From an uncultured Lachnospiraceae bacterium (lineage in GTDB: Bacteria; Bacillota; Clostridia; Lachnospirales; Lachnospiraceae), in NCBI GenBank assembly GCA_947167135.1, contig CAMVGV010000028.1, forward strand, positions 1-33,829: DNA of 33,829 nt, given 5' to 3'. Below are positions 1 to 6,559 of this stretch, piece by piece; position 1 is the first letter of the stretch; the number at the start of each line of letters is the position of its first letter. The notes under the pieces are model-generated. The model was not told the DNA's origin, searched no databases, and saw only the letters and a program-made list of their open reading frames with translations. Both the position numbers and the translations under genes were made by a program.

Positions 1-86
1 CATACATTATAAAGAACATTGCAGCCAATATAAGCTGAAGGGTACCGAAAACCAGTTGTAAATCTGCCTCCGATTATTTTATGGGT

Positions 87-140
87 TGCCAAGTATACTT
101 GTCATGCTCTTATCATAATAATGCCAAGTAAACTTGTCAA
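87..140 (-). promoter_or_regulatory. Leftward promoter with paired operators
   Basis: Read on the minus strand, TTGACA (140-135) and TATGAT (117-112) are separated by exactly 17 bp, a near-consensus vegetative promoter firing towards the left edge. Two copies of an 18-bp site, TGCCAAGTATACTTGTCA (87-104) and TGCCAAGTAAACTTGTCA (122-139), start 35 bp apart. The first contains the perfect palindrome CAAGTATACTTG; the second differs at one base. One copy overlaps the -35 element and spacer, the other lies just past the -10, the classic layout for repression. A GGAGG on the minus strand at 71-67 could be the ribosome binding site of the off-window gene. I do not know the regulator. Confidence 0.72.
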
Positions 141-157
141 CATTTTTTATAAAGCAT

Positions 158-194
158 AAAAAACGAACCCCGGGATACTGTCTCGAGGTCCGTT
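158..194 (-). terminator. Rho-independent terminator, leftward
   Basis: On the minus strand, arms at 194-182 and 174-162 form a 13-bp stem with two G-U pairs and one mismatch, closed by a 7-nt loop and followed by a run of six T (163-158). It lies downstream of the glutathione peroxidase gene, with a 145-bp repeat between them, and upstream of the next leftward promoter. Termination of the peroxidase transcript is the natural reading. Confidence 0.7.
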
Positions 195-196
195 AC

Positions 197-341
197 TATA
201 TAAAATAATCAAGATAACCCACCACCTTTAGGTGGTGGGAATATCTTGATTTCGGGTGCGGGGTTATAAGCCCCGTACCCGGAGAGCTGCGTCAGCAGCG
301 ATTTTATAACGAGCAAAAAGCGAAGCGTTTGCGAGTTTAAC
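197..341. repeat. 145-bp structured repeat, copy 1
   Basis: This block recurs without a visible difference at 5226-5370. It holds several potential hairpins. The first pairs AATCAAGATA (207-216) and CCCACCACC (218-226) with GGTGGTGGG (231-239) and TATCTTGATT (242-251) around a TTTA loop. The second pairs CGGGT and CGGGG (253-263) with CCCCG and ACCCG (271-281). The third is GCTGC-GTCA-GCAGC (286-299). The last 40 bases are rich in imperfect inverted GCAAA/TTTGC motifs. No ORF of note is inside. The CCCACCACC stem-loop recalls the subterminal hairpins of IS200/IS605-type elements, so a non-autonomous mobile element or a structured RNA are the two candidates; both are inference. Confidence 0.85.
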
Positions 342-357
342 TTTTATTCTGTTATAG

Positions 358-897
358 TTACAGTAATGCCTTAATGCAATCCTCAACCTTATTCATATCG
401 GCAGTGGGTTCAAATCTTGCCACAACATTTCCTTCGCGATCGATCACAAATTTTGTAAAGTTCCACTTAATGTCAGGCTTGGATGCCCAGTCAGGATCAG
501 CAGCATTAAACATATTCTCGAGTACTCCCTTTAACTCATGATCATCAAAGCCTTCAAATCCTTTTTGCGCTTTCAGATATGTGTATAAAGGCAGTTCATT
601 CTCACCATTAACATCAGACTTTTTCATCTGTGGAAATGTCGTATTATAGTGAAGTGTGCAGAATTCATGGATCTCTTCATCGCTTCCCGGAGCCTGTGCA
701 CCAAACTGATTGCAGGGAATGTCCAGTATCTCTAATCCCTTATCATGATACTCCTTATATAAGTTTTCAATGGGTTCGTATTGCGGTGTGAATCCACAGC
801 CTGTAGCTGTATTAACAATAAGGATCACTTTACCCTTATAATCTGCAAGACTGAGTTTTTCTCCTTTTCCGGTAGTTACTTCGTAATCATAGATCAT
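358..897 (-). CDS. Glutathione peroxidase-family thiol peroxidase
   Basis: 179-aa cytoplasmic peroxidase of the GPx fold, expected to reduce hydroperoxides. Peroxidatic Cys34 lies in NTATGCGFT, where animal enzymes carry selenocysteine. Gln64 (PCNQFG) and Trp145-Asn146 (KWNFTKF) complete the catalytic tetrad. Cys80 in the EFC..HY...FP block sits where the resolving cysteine of thioredoxin-dependent two-Cys GPx enzymes lies, so thioredoxin rather than glutathione is the likely reductant (family knowledge). The start at 897 was chosen over the ATG at 939 because AGGAGG lies a few bases upstream and the product begins MIYDYEV like family members. It is a single gene, divergent from the tetR operon, with its own promoter at 960-988. 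A 145-bp repeat and a terminator follow it. Confidence 0.93.
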   Translation of the reverse strand: MIYDYEVTTGKGEKLSLADYKGKVILIVNTATGCGFTPQYEPIENLYKEYHDKGLEILDIPCNQFGAQAPGSDEEIHEFCTLHYNTTFPQMKKSDVNGENELPLYTYLKAQKGFEGFDDHELKGVLENMFNAADPDWASKPDIKWNFTKFVIDREGNVVARFEPTADMNKVEDCIKALL

Positions 898-959
898 ATT
901 TGTTTCCTCCTCGTATTGTTCTTTGTATGTGGTTTGCATCTTTTATTAACTTTTACCCT

Positions 960-988
960 ATTATATTGCGCACAATACATAATGTCAA
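960..988 (-). promoter_or_regulatory. gpx promoter with internal palindrome
   Basis: On the minus strand TTGACA (988-983) and TATAAT (965-960) are 17 bp apart, a perfect consensus promoter directed at the peroxidase gene. The spacer and -10 edge contain the near-palindrome TATTGTGCGCAATA (977-964; TATTG/CAATA arms). It would suit a dimeric repressor, possibly of the MarR type, but this is inference; it does not look like a PerR box. Confidence 0.8.
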
Positions 989-1046
989 TATCTAAATTTA
1001 TAAAAAATTAGAATAGCGTACCCCGTTGACTCCCTGCACGAGCTTC

Positions 1047-1095
1047 TTGACAAAAAGTAAACGCTCGTTTACAATCACAGTAAACAGTCGTTCAC
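1047..1095 (+). promoter_or_regulatory. tetR operon promoter with two operators
   Basis: TTGACA (1047-1052) and TACAAT (1070-1075) with a 17-bp spacer form a strong promoter. The palindrome GTAAACGCTCGTTTAC (1057-1072) fills the spacer and touches the -10. A weaker relative, GTAAACAGTCGTTCAC, lies at 1080-1095, over or just after the start of transcription. Two such sites in front of a TetR gene point to autorepression. Confidence 0.83.
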
Positions 1096-1121
1096 TTTTT
1101 GACATTGCAAGAGGAGACTTA

Positions 1122-1745
1122 ATGAAGACAACAAAGGAAGACATATTACTAACATCATTAAAACTGTTTGCAGAGAGTGGCTTTGACGCAGTTTCTACTG
1201 GAATGATAGCCGGGAAGCTGGGCATAACGAAGGGAGCACTCTACAGACACTACAAGAACAAACAAGAGATATTTGACAGTATAGTCCAAAGGATGTTTGA
1301 GAAGGATGCAAAAAGGGCCGGGGAGGATTCCGTTCCCGAAGAGGAATATGAAAAGAATCCGGGTAAATATGAGGAAGTAAGCCTAAAGGATTTCTGCGAC
1401 TATGTGGTCAATCAATTTGAGTATTGGACAAAAGATGAATATGCAGCATGCTTTAGAAGAATGATCACTATAGAGCAGTATAAGAGTCCTGAGAAGATGA
1501 AGCTGTACCAGGATGTGATAGGATGCGGGCCGGTAGATTATTCGGAGGACATTTTCAGGGAAATGATAAAGCGGGGAGTTCTTAATAAAGCCGCCGAGAA
1601 GGCAGGTTCTAGAAAGCTCGCGGTAGAATTCTATGCACCCCTTAAACTCTCTATCGATCTTTTCGATGGGGGAGGAGACTATAACAAGCTGAGGAAGAAT
1701 CTAAAGGAGATCACAGATGGATTCAAAGAAAGATACTCGGCCTAA
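1122..1745 (+). CDS. TetR/AcrR-family transcriptional regulator
   Basis: 207-aa regulator. The N-terminal helix-turn-helix is typical: about residues 5-50, with LFAESGFDAVSTGMIAGKLG followed by ITKGALYRHYKNKQEIFD. The remaining ligand-binding part is divergent and its inducer cannot be read from sequence. The start at 1122 has GAGGAG 7-12 bases upstream. A longer frame from 1026 would run through the promoter and operators and is rejected. The 3' end overlaps rsgA by 29 bp, so the two are translationally linked. It probably represses its own operon through the paired operators at 1057-1095. Confidence 0.92.
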   Translation: MKTTKEDILLTSLKLFAESGFDAVSTGMIAGKLGITKGALYRHYKNKQEIFDSIVQRMFEKDAKRAGEDSVPEEEYEKNPGKYEEVSLKDFCDYVVNQFEYWTKDEYAACFRRMITIEQYKSPEKMKLYQDVIGCGPVDYSEDIFREMIKRGVLNKAAEKAGSRKLAVEFYAPLKLSIDLFDGGGDYNKLRKNLKEITDGFKERYSA

Positions 1746-2739
1746 AGAGGCTGTTTTGGAAAGAGCCAGGGTTATTGCCCTGGACAGGGATTTATACAAA
1801 GTAAAAACAGAAACTAAAGAATTAAAGGCGGAGGTTTCGGGGAGATTTCGATATGAGACAAGTTCGGTATCTGATTTCCCGGCGGTAGGGGACTATGTTC
1901 TTGTGGAGTCCGGACAGGATAAGGATTATTGCATAATAACCGCACTTTATCCCAGAAAGAGCTGTTTTATCAGAAAGGCAGCAGGAAGGGAGAAAAAGGA
2001 GCAGGTCGTTGCGGCTAACATAGATTATTGTTTTATTTGCATGTCGCTAAACAATGATTATAATCTCAGGCGCCTGGAGCGTTACCTTTCAGTAGCATGG
2101 AATAGTGGAGCTACACCGGTTGTAGTACTTACAAAGGCTGATCTGTGTAACAACATAGAAACGAAACTAACCGAGGTGGGCCAGGTGGCTCCCGGGGTTG
2201 ATGTAATCTCGGTTTCAGCATATCTTGAGGATCTTGATGCAGTGTATGATTATGTCAGGCCGGGGAAGACCGTGGCATTCCTGGGCTCCTCCGGAGTAGG
2301 GAAATCTACCCTGATTAATGGACTTCTTGGGGATAATCTGATCAAAACCCAGGGCCTTCGTAATGACGACAAGGGAAGACATACCACTACAGGCAGAGAA
2401 CTTATGGAACTTCCAAACAAAGCATATGTTATTGACACTCCCGGAATGAGAGAACTGGGCATGTGGGATAGTGAGGATGGAATAGAATCAGCATTTCCGG
2501 AGATTGAGGAGCTTAAAGACAGGTGCCGTTTCTCCGACTGTTCTCACACCGATGAGCCCGGCTGTGCCATAAGGAAAGCAATACTTAACGGCGAACTGTC
2601 GGAAGCCAGACTGGCCTCTTATCTAAAACTAAAAAGGGAGAATGAATACATATCTGATGGCAGCGGATACCTTCAGGCAAAGAAATTAAAGTTCAAAGAG
2701 ATATCAAAGATTAACAAACATTCAAAAATGAAAGGATAA
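1717..2739 (+). CDS. rsgA: Ribosome small-subunit-dependent GTPase A
   Basis: 340-aa circularly permuted GTPase that assists late maturation of the 30S subunit. An N-terminal OB-fold (about 15-85) precedes the G domain, whose motifs occur in the permuted order: G4 TKAD (139-142), G5 SVSA (165-168), G1 GSSGVGKS (190-197), G2 RHTTT (221-225) and G3 DTPG (240-243). A C-terminal zinc knuckle has Cys270, Cys275, His277 and Cys283. Length and motif order match the family. AAGGAG precedes the ATG inside the end of tetR. It sits in a regulated tetR-rsgA-GNAT operon, not beside the usual stp-prkC phosphatase and kinase genes, so it may be a second, stress-linked paralogue (inference). Confidence 0.95.
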   Translation: MDSKKDTRPKEAVLERARVIALDRDLYKVKTETKELKAEVSGRFRYETSSVSDFPAVGDYVLVESGQDKDYCIITALYPRKSCFIRKAAGREKKEQVVAANIDYCFICMSLNNDYNLRRLERYLSVAWNSGATPVVVLTKADLCNNIETKLTEVGQVAPGVDVISVSAYLEDLDAVYDYVRPGKTVAFLGSSGVGKSTLINGLLGDNLIKTQGLRNDDKGRHTTTGRELMELPNKAYVIDTPGMRELGMWDSEDGIESAFPEIEELKDRCRFSDCSHTDEPGCAIRKAILNGELSEARLASYLKLKRENEYISDGSGYLQAKKLKFKEISKINKHSKMKG

Positions 2740-2748
2740 AGAAAAGAA

Positions 2749-3378
2749 ATGAATACAAAAGAATTAACAATACGATCAGAAAGAAAAGAAGAACAAAGAG
2801 AAGTTGAAAACCTTGTAAGGGAAGCATTCTGGAACGTTTACCGCCCGGGATGCAGCGAGCATTATGTGATCCATGTTCTCAGGGATGATCCGGCATTTGT
2901 AAAGGAGCTGGATTTCGTAATGGAGAAGGAAGGCAAGCTGATTGGTCAGAATATCTTTATGAAGACAATTATAGAAGCGGATGATGGAAGAATCATTCCT
3001 GTACTCACAATGGGACCGATAGGGATTACCCCGGAATTGAAACGCAAAGGATTTGGTAAGGCTATTCTTGACTACTCCTTAGAAAAGGCAAAGGAAATGG
3101 GATTCGGAGCCGTTCTTTTTGAAGGAAACATTGATTTCTATGGCAAAAGCGGATTTGACGTGGCAAGTAAGTTCGGCATCCGTTATCACGACCTGCCGGA
3201 GGATGCAGATTCATCCTTCTTTCTCTGTAAAGAGCTGATACACGGATATCTGGATGATGTAACCGGAGTCTATCAGACGCCGCAAGGCTACTATGTAGAA
3301 GACTCCGATGTGGAGGAGTTTGATAAAGAATTTCCGCCAAAGGAGAAACTAAAGCTGCCAGGCCAGTTGTTTGAATAA
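2749..3378 (+). CDS. GNAT-family N-acetyltransferase
   Basis: 209-aa acetyltransferase with the GNAT fold in about residues 5-140. The acetyl-CoA pyrophosphate loop is seen in LTMGPIGITPELKRKGFGKA (R99-K-G-F-G-K), and FYGKSGF (130-136) is the usual later motif, as in YhbS-like enzymes. The acceptor substrate cannot be predicted. It starts 9 bp after rsgA and is the last gene of the TetR-controlled operon. The N-terminal 30 residues are unusually rich in Lys and Glu. Confidence 0.88.
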   Translation: MNTKELTIRSERKEEQREVENLVREAFWNVYRPGCSEHYVIHVLRDDPAFVKELDFVMEKEGKLIGQNIFMKTIIEADDGRIIPVLTMGPIGITPELKRKGFGKAILDYSLEKAKEMGFGAVLFEGNIDFYGKSGFDVASKFGIRYHDLPEDADSSFFLCKELIHGYLDDVTGVYQTPQGYYVEDSDVEEFDKEFPPKEKLKLPGQLFE

Positions 3379-3386
3379 AAAAGTCA

Positions 3387-3433
3387 TTGACCTATACTAT
3401 AAAATATAGTACTATAATTTATAGTATAAGGAG
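3387..3433 (+). promoter_or_regulatory. padR promoter with tandem palindromic operators
   Basis: Two 15-bp palindromes abut: ACTATAAAATATAGT (3396-3410) and ACTATAATTTATAGT (3411-3425). The pair is itself part of a larger inverted repeat centred at 3410/3411. TTGACC (3387-3392) is a probable -35, with -10 candidates TACTAT (3410-3415) or TATAAT (3413-3418) inside the operators. AAGGAG (3428-3433) is the ribosome binding site. This is a strong autoregulation signature for the PadR gene that follows. Confidence 0.82.
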
Positions 3434-3442
3434 AATGGTTGT

Positions 3443-3967
3443 ATGTCCAGTATAGATATCATAGTCCTGGGTTGTGTAGCAAAAAAGCCCCGAAGCGCAT
3501 ACGATATACAAAAGGATGTCGAGGAGCATAACTTACCGGAGTGGACAAGGATCAGCATTCCATCTATCTATAAGAAAGTGCTGAGACTTCAGGAACAGGG
3601 GTATATAGAGGGTGATGAGATAGCCGGAGAACGGTTTGCTACAAAGATTATTTATCATATAACAAAAAAAGGAAGAGACTATCTGGAATCCCTTATGACG
3701 GAACAGTCTCTAAAACCTCCAAAAGTGTTGCTGGATTTTAACGCAGTTATCTGTAATCTTAATAAGGTTGATAAGCCTGCGGCTTTGGTTCTTATCAATA
3801 ATATAATATCCGGGATAGAAGAATCTAAGCGGTATTATCATTCTGTCCTGACAGAACATGCTGATATTCCGTTAGTTGGAAGAGCTATCATGGAACAGCA
3901 GGAAAAGGTGTGTGTGACTCTTCTTGAATGGGCGCATAACCTGTATGAGAGTTATAAGGAGGAATAA
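3443..3967 (+). CDS. PadR-family transcriptional regulator
   Basis: 174-aa repressor of the PadR type. An N-terminal winged helix (about 1-85: DIIVLGCVAKKPRSAYDIQK, then SIPSIYKKVLRLQEQGYIEG and a wing ending YHITKKGRDYL) precedes a helical C-terminal dimerisation region. The start has AAGGAG 9 bases upstream. The operator pair upstream suggests autorepression. The next gene, a VOC protein, begins 1 bp after this stop, so the regulator probably controls it; the ligand is unknown. Confidence 0.9.
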   Translation: MSSIDIIVLGCVAKKPRSAYDIQKDVEEHNLPEWTRISIPSIYKKVLRLQEQGYIEGDEIAGERFATKIIYHITKKGRDYLESLMTEQSLKPPKVLLDFNAVICNLNKVDKPAALVLINNIISGIEESKRYYHSVLTEHADIPLVGRAIMEQQEKVCVTLLEWAHNLYESYKEE

Positions 3968-3968
3968 A

Positions 3969-4316
3969 ATGAATAGCTATGACAATTTTTTTCTGCCAAT
4001 CGATAATATGGAAGAAGCTAAGGATTTCTATGGAAATAAGCTTGGACTGAATCTCAAATTTGACTTTTCAGATAAAGGGATGTCTGCTTTCAATGTGGGT
4101 TCTGAAGAACCTGCTATCATATTGAAGGATAAAATGAAGTTTCCTGATGCCAAACCGACAATATGGTTTGTTGTCGATAACGTAGTGGAAACCTATAACG
4201 ATCTGAAGGGAAAAGGTATAAAGTTCTTAAGCGCTCCCTTCCGGATCCATACAGGGAATGCCGCAGAGTTTGAGGATCCCTTCGGAAACAGGCTTGGGAT
4301 TACAGATTACGATTAA
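3969..4316 (+). CDS. VOC-family (glyoxalase/bleomycin-resistance fold) protein
   Basis: 115-aa single-domain vicinal-oxygen-chelate protein. It opens with the usual NFFLPIDNMEEAKDFYGNKL pattern and ends with AAEFEDPFGNRLGI, containing the last metal-ligand-type Glu. Other VOC proteins bind or modify small molecules such as antibiotics or methylglyoxal adducts; which applies here is unknown. The start at 3969 is set by AAGGAGG (3956-3962), which overlaps the padR 3' end. A longer frame from 3924 lies inside padR and is rejected. Confidence 0.88.
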   Translation: MNSYDNFFLPIDNMEEAKDFYGNKLGLNLKFDFSDKGMSAFNVGSEEPAIILKDKMKFPDAKPTIWFVVDNVVETYNDLKGKGIKFLSAPFRIHTGNAAEFEDPFGNRLGITDYD

Positions 4317-4319
4317 ATC

Positions 4320-4451
4320 ATGGACAGGATCAGTGAAAAACTTACGTATAAAAAAGAACTTTTGGAGTACGGGTATAAGGTCGGCAAGATTTCTTTGAAG
4401 GAGCAGAAGGCTATGTTTGAGAAGACAGCGGAAATGACTTCGAGAGGGTGA
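4320..4451 (+). CDS. Possible 43-aa hypothetical protein or gene remnant
   Basis: An open frame of 43 codons fills the gap between the VOC and YjbR/MGMT genes, starting 3 bp after the VOC stop. The product is charged and Lys/Glu-rich, with LTYKKELLEYGYKVGKISL followed by KEQKAMFEKTAEM, as expected of a short helical peptide. No good ribosome binding site precedes it, although VOC translation could deliver ribosomes. It may be the 3' remnant of a longer gene. I do not recognise it. Confidence 0.35.
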   Translation: MDRISEKLTYKKELLEYGYKVGKISLKEQKAMFEKTAEMTSRG

Positions 4452-4461
4452 TTACAGGATT

Positions 4462-5106
4462 ATGAAAACAAGAGAGGAAATATTAAAATATGGTCTTTCC
4501 TTTCCGGATACTTATCAGGATGCTCCATTTTCCGATCAGAACTGGAAGCTGGTCCGATATAGCGGAAACAGGAAGGCCTTTCTCTGGACGTATGAAAGAG
4601 ACGGCTATATTAATCTGAATTTAAAAACAGATCCTGAAAAGGCGTTTTTTTGGAGAAGTATCTACAAATCGGTCATTCCCGGATATCATCAGAACAAGAC
4701 CCACTGGAACACGATCATTCTCGACGGGAGTATTCCGGATAAAGACATCAGACTGATGATCGCCGAGAGCTATGATCTTATCAGTGATTGTCCTTCAAAG
4801 AGAATATACGAAGCGGTAAAAAAGATACCATACGGGACTGTTGCCACATATTCGCAGATCGCAGAGCTGGCAGGTGACAGGAAGATGGCCCGTGCAGTAG
4901 GTAATGCGCTTCATAAAAATCCCGATCCCGAAAACATTCCCTGTTTTCGTGTGGTAAATGCCAGGGGAGAACTGGCCGGAGCGTTTGCCTTCGGCGGGGC
5001 GGGAGAACAGGCAAAGCTGCTGGAAGCGGAAGGGATAGCGGTTACTGACGGAAAGGTAGACCTTAACATATATCAGTGGAAGCTATCCGGGAATACGGCT
5101 GATTAA
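4462..5106 (+). CDS. YjbR/MmcQ-MGMT-like fusion protein
   Basis: 214 aa in two parts. Residues 1-105 look like a YjbR/MmcQ (CyaY-like) DNA-binding domain (REEILKYGLSFPDTYQDAPF, then LNLKTDPEKA and IPGYHQNKTHW). Residues 110-195 are the C-terminal domain of O6-alkylguanine-DNA alkyltransferases (YGTVATYSQIAELAG, RAVGNALHKNP). The usual acceptor motif PCHR is here PCFR: Cys161 is kept, but the His that activates it is Phe162. Either the protein is a weak alkyltransferase or it acts as an alkyl-lesion-binding protein. It may belong to the padR operon. The start has only a weak AGGA upstream. Confidence 0.88.
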   Translation: MKTREEILKYGLSFPDTYQDAPFSDQNWKLVRYSGNRKAFLWTYERDGYINLNLKTDPEKAFFWRSIYKSVIPGYHQNKTHWNTIILDGSIPDKDIRLMIAESYDLISDCPSKRIYEAVKKIPYGTVATYSQIAELAGDRKMARAVGNALHKNPDPENIPCFRVVNARGELAGAFAFGGAGEQAKLLEAEGIAVTDGKVDLNIYQWKLSGNTAD

Positions 5107-5169
5107 TCGGAATGATTTGGACTTTTTGTATTTGTATCATATAATATAAGCAGATTGGGTAACTCATCT

Positions 5170-5228
5170 ATAAAACACAGTTTTTGATAAGATCCTTCGC
5201 TAACGCTCAGGATGACAATGTGTTTTAT
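5170..5228. terminator. Hairpin enclosing an AGGATGACA repeat
   Basis: A perfect 10-bp inverted repeat, ATAAAACACA (5170-5179) and TGTGTTTTAT (5219-5228), encloses a short-repeat unit at 5190-5217 that can itself pair (GATCCT/AGGAT). It follows the YjbR/MGMT gene and runs directly into the 145-bp repeat. It could stop transcription in either direction, but no clean T-run follows, so the role is inferred. Confidence 0.45.
5190..5217 (+). repeat. Short dispersed repeat, single copy
   Basis: AGATCCTTCGCTAACGCTC followed by AGGATGACA. The ends ATCCT and AGGAT can pair. It lies inside the 10-bp inverted repeat at 5170-5228, about 85 bp downstream of the YjbR/MGMT stop codon. Confidence 0.72.
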
Positions 5229-5370
5229 ATAAAATAATCAAGATAACCCACCACCTTTAGGTGGTGGGAATATCTTGATTTCGGGTGCGGGGTTATAAGC
5301 CCCGTACCCGGAGAGCTGCGTCAGCAGCGATTTTATAACGAGCAAAAAGCGAAGCGTTTGCGAGTTTAAC
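5226..5370. repeat. 145-bp structured repeat, copy 2
   Basis: Same sequence and orientation as 197-341, with no difference seen over 145 bp. Flanks differ (left ...GTGTTT, right CTGACATA...), which defines the element ends. The hairpins lie at 5236-5280 (long stem), 5282-5310 and 5315-5328. Together with the 48-bp repeat and the short repeat it occupies most of the 381-bp gene-free stretch 5107-5487. Confidence 0.85.
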
Positions 5371-5397
5371 CTGACATACAGATGATAATCAAATTGG

Positions 5398-5445
5398 CTA
5401 TTCAGAACAGTTACTTGCGGAACCGCAAGTGACGTATGAAAACCA
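5398..5445 (+). repeat. 48-bp hairpin repeat, copy 1
   Basis: A 48-bp block beginning CTATTCAGAACAGT and ending GACGTATGAAAACCA, found again at 8200-8247 with one visible difference (T here, C there, at the foot of the stem). Its core ACTTGCGGAACCGCAAGT folds into a 7-8-bp stem with a small loop. It sits about 40 bp upstream of the start of the gene at 5488. Confidence 0.8.
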
Positions 5446-5487
5446 GATTGGTTTATTTCAAATTCAGACTATTGGAGGTGTGAGATA

Positions 5488-5811
5488 ATGCAACTTGCCG
5501 AAATATCAAACAAATTTGAAGAAAAGATTGATGACAGAGATGAGCTTTTGCATATTCTGGGACTGAATCAGGATCTGAATGTATATGAGCACGATACTGT
5601 CGTATATATTCAGCTTGCTCACTCGCAGGGAACCGGAGGCGTGACATCTGAATCACCGGTGGAATTTGACAGGAAGCATAATCACGTTGCACAATGCATT
5701 TTCGACAGAAAACTGCATTGCCTTACGATCAATGACGATTCTTTTGATACCGGGAACAAGGTATCATTAAAGGAACTGATACAGATCCTGAAGTCGGAGA
5801 TAAAGAGATAA
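5488..5811 (+). CDS. Hypothetical protein, 107 aa
   Basis: Not recognised. The gene has a good ribosome binding site (GGAGGTG, about 8 bases before ATG). The product is soluble and acidic, has no signal peptide or membrane segment, and has two His pairs (around 69-71 and 77) and two Cys. The segment from about 35 to 85 has an alternating pattern suggesting beta strands (DTVVYIQLAH, HCLTINDDSF), with helices at both ends. The next gene, a probable lipoprotein, begins 29 bp later and may be co-transcribed. Confidence 0.7.
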   Translation: MQLAEISNKFEEKIDDRDELLHILGLNQDLNVYEHDTVVYIQLAHSQGTGGVTSESPVEFDRKHNHVAQCIFDRKLHCLTINDDSFDTGNKVSLKELIQILKSEIKR

Positions 5812-5840
5812 GAGATGGATGGAGTGGTGAAGAGCAGCTT

Positions 5841-6476
5841 ATGAAGAAAATAATATGCATTCTGTCAGCTGTTACTATTTTGGCGGCCGGGGGTTGCAAA
5901 AGCATTGATATGAATAAAGCGGCGGTAATAGAAGAAAAATCGCATCATTACCTACGGATCGCAGAGGAACAGGCTATAGATTATGCCGACAAGGCGAAGG
6001 AGAAAATTAAGGAGCAGGTTAAGGAGGGGTTGGCAAAACAGGACGGCAGCGCAGAACCGGGAATACTGTCCGGAGTTGAGGATGTTGGACTTAAAGATCT
6101 GACCGGTGCCGGAACGGATTATGCCTTTATTTATGACGGTACTCCTTATGCGGCAAAGTACACACCGGATAATTGGGAGATAACAGATTCCTATAGGATA
6201 ACGAATGCGATGGATATGGCTATTATATGTCAGGCACTAATAAATGAGCATCCGATCCATGGGAAGGACATGGTTTCCTTCAGAACCTGTGACGACATGG
6301 CATACGAATGGATCCAGCATAATGTGGCATATTCTTTTCTGCCGGAGGACAGTCCATGGATCAATTCCGTAAAAAACGTGGACCTTGATCCGAAGGATCA
6401 GGGAAAATCCTACAGGGATCTGTACGAAGACAGGACGGGAAAGAAGTTTGATATTGAGAGCATTTTGGATCAGTAA
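5841..6476 (+). CDS. Putative lipoprotein of unknown function
   Basis: 211 aa. The N terminus MKKIICILSAVTILAAGGCK is a lipoprotein-type signal with Cys19 as candidate lipid anchor, although the -3 residue is Ala rather than the preferred Leu. A helical, charged stretch (about 28-68, KAKEKIKEQVKEGLAKQ) follows. A C-terminal globular part (about 85-205) has NAMDMAIICQALINEHPIHG and DDMAYEWIQHNVAYSFLPED. I do not recognise this domain. No clear ribosome binding site is visible before the ATG. The stop falls 83 bp before the start of the following membrane-protein gene, whose frame is already open there. Confidence 0.68.
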   Translation: MKKIICILSAVTILAAGGCKSIDMNKAAVIEEKSHHYLRIAEEQAIDYADKAKEKIKEQVKEGLAKQDGSAEPGILSGVEDVGLKDLTGAGTDYAFIYDGTPYAAKYTPDNWEITDSYRITNAMDMAIICQALINEHPIHGKDMVSFRTCDDMAYEWIQHNVAYSFLPEDSPWINSVKNVDLDPKDQGKSYRDLYEDRTGKKFDIESILDQ

Positions 6477-6559
6477 GTGATGATACGTCTGAAGGACAGG
6501 ATGCTTGGAAAAATACCCCCTTTGAGCTTATTCGAACTATAGCGTATAATGGAAAGGAA

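Noticed and set aside
781-1011. Rightward 76-aa frame in front of tetR
   Set aside because: It is antisense to the peroxidase gene and its promoter and resembles no protein.
1026-1121. Upstream start for TetR
   Set aside because: It would translate the promoter and both operators; the ATG at 1122 has a proper GAGGAG and fits the family.
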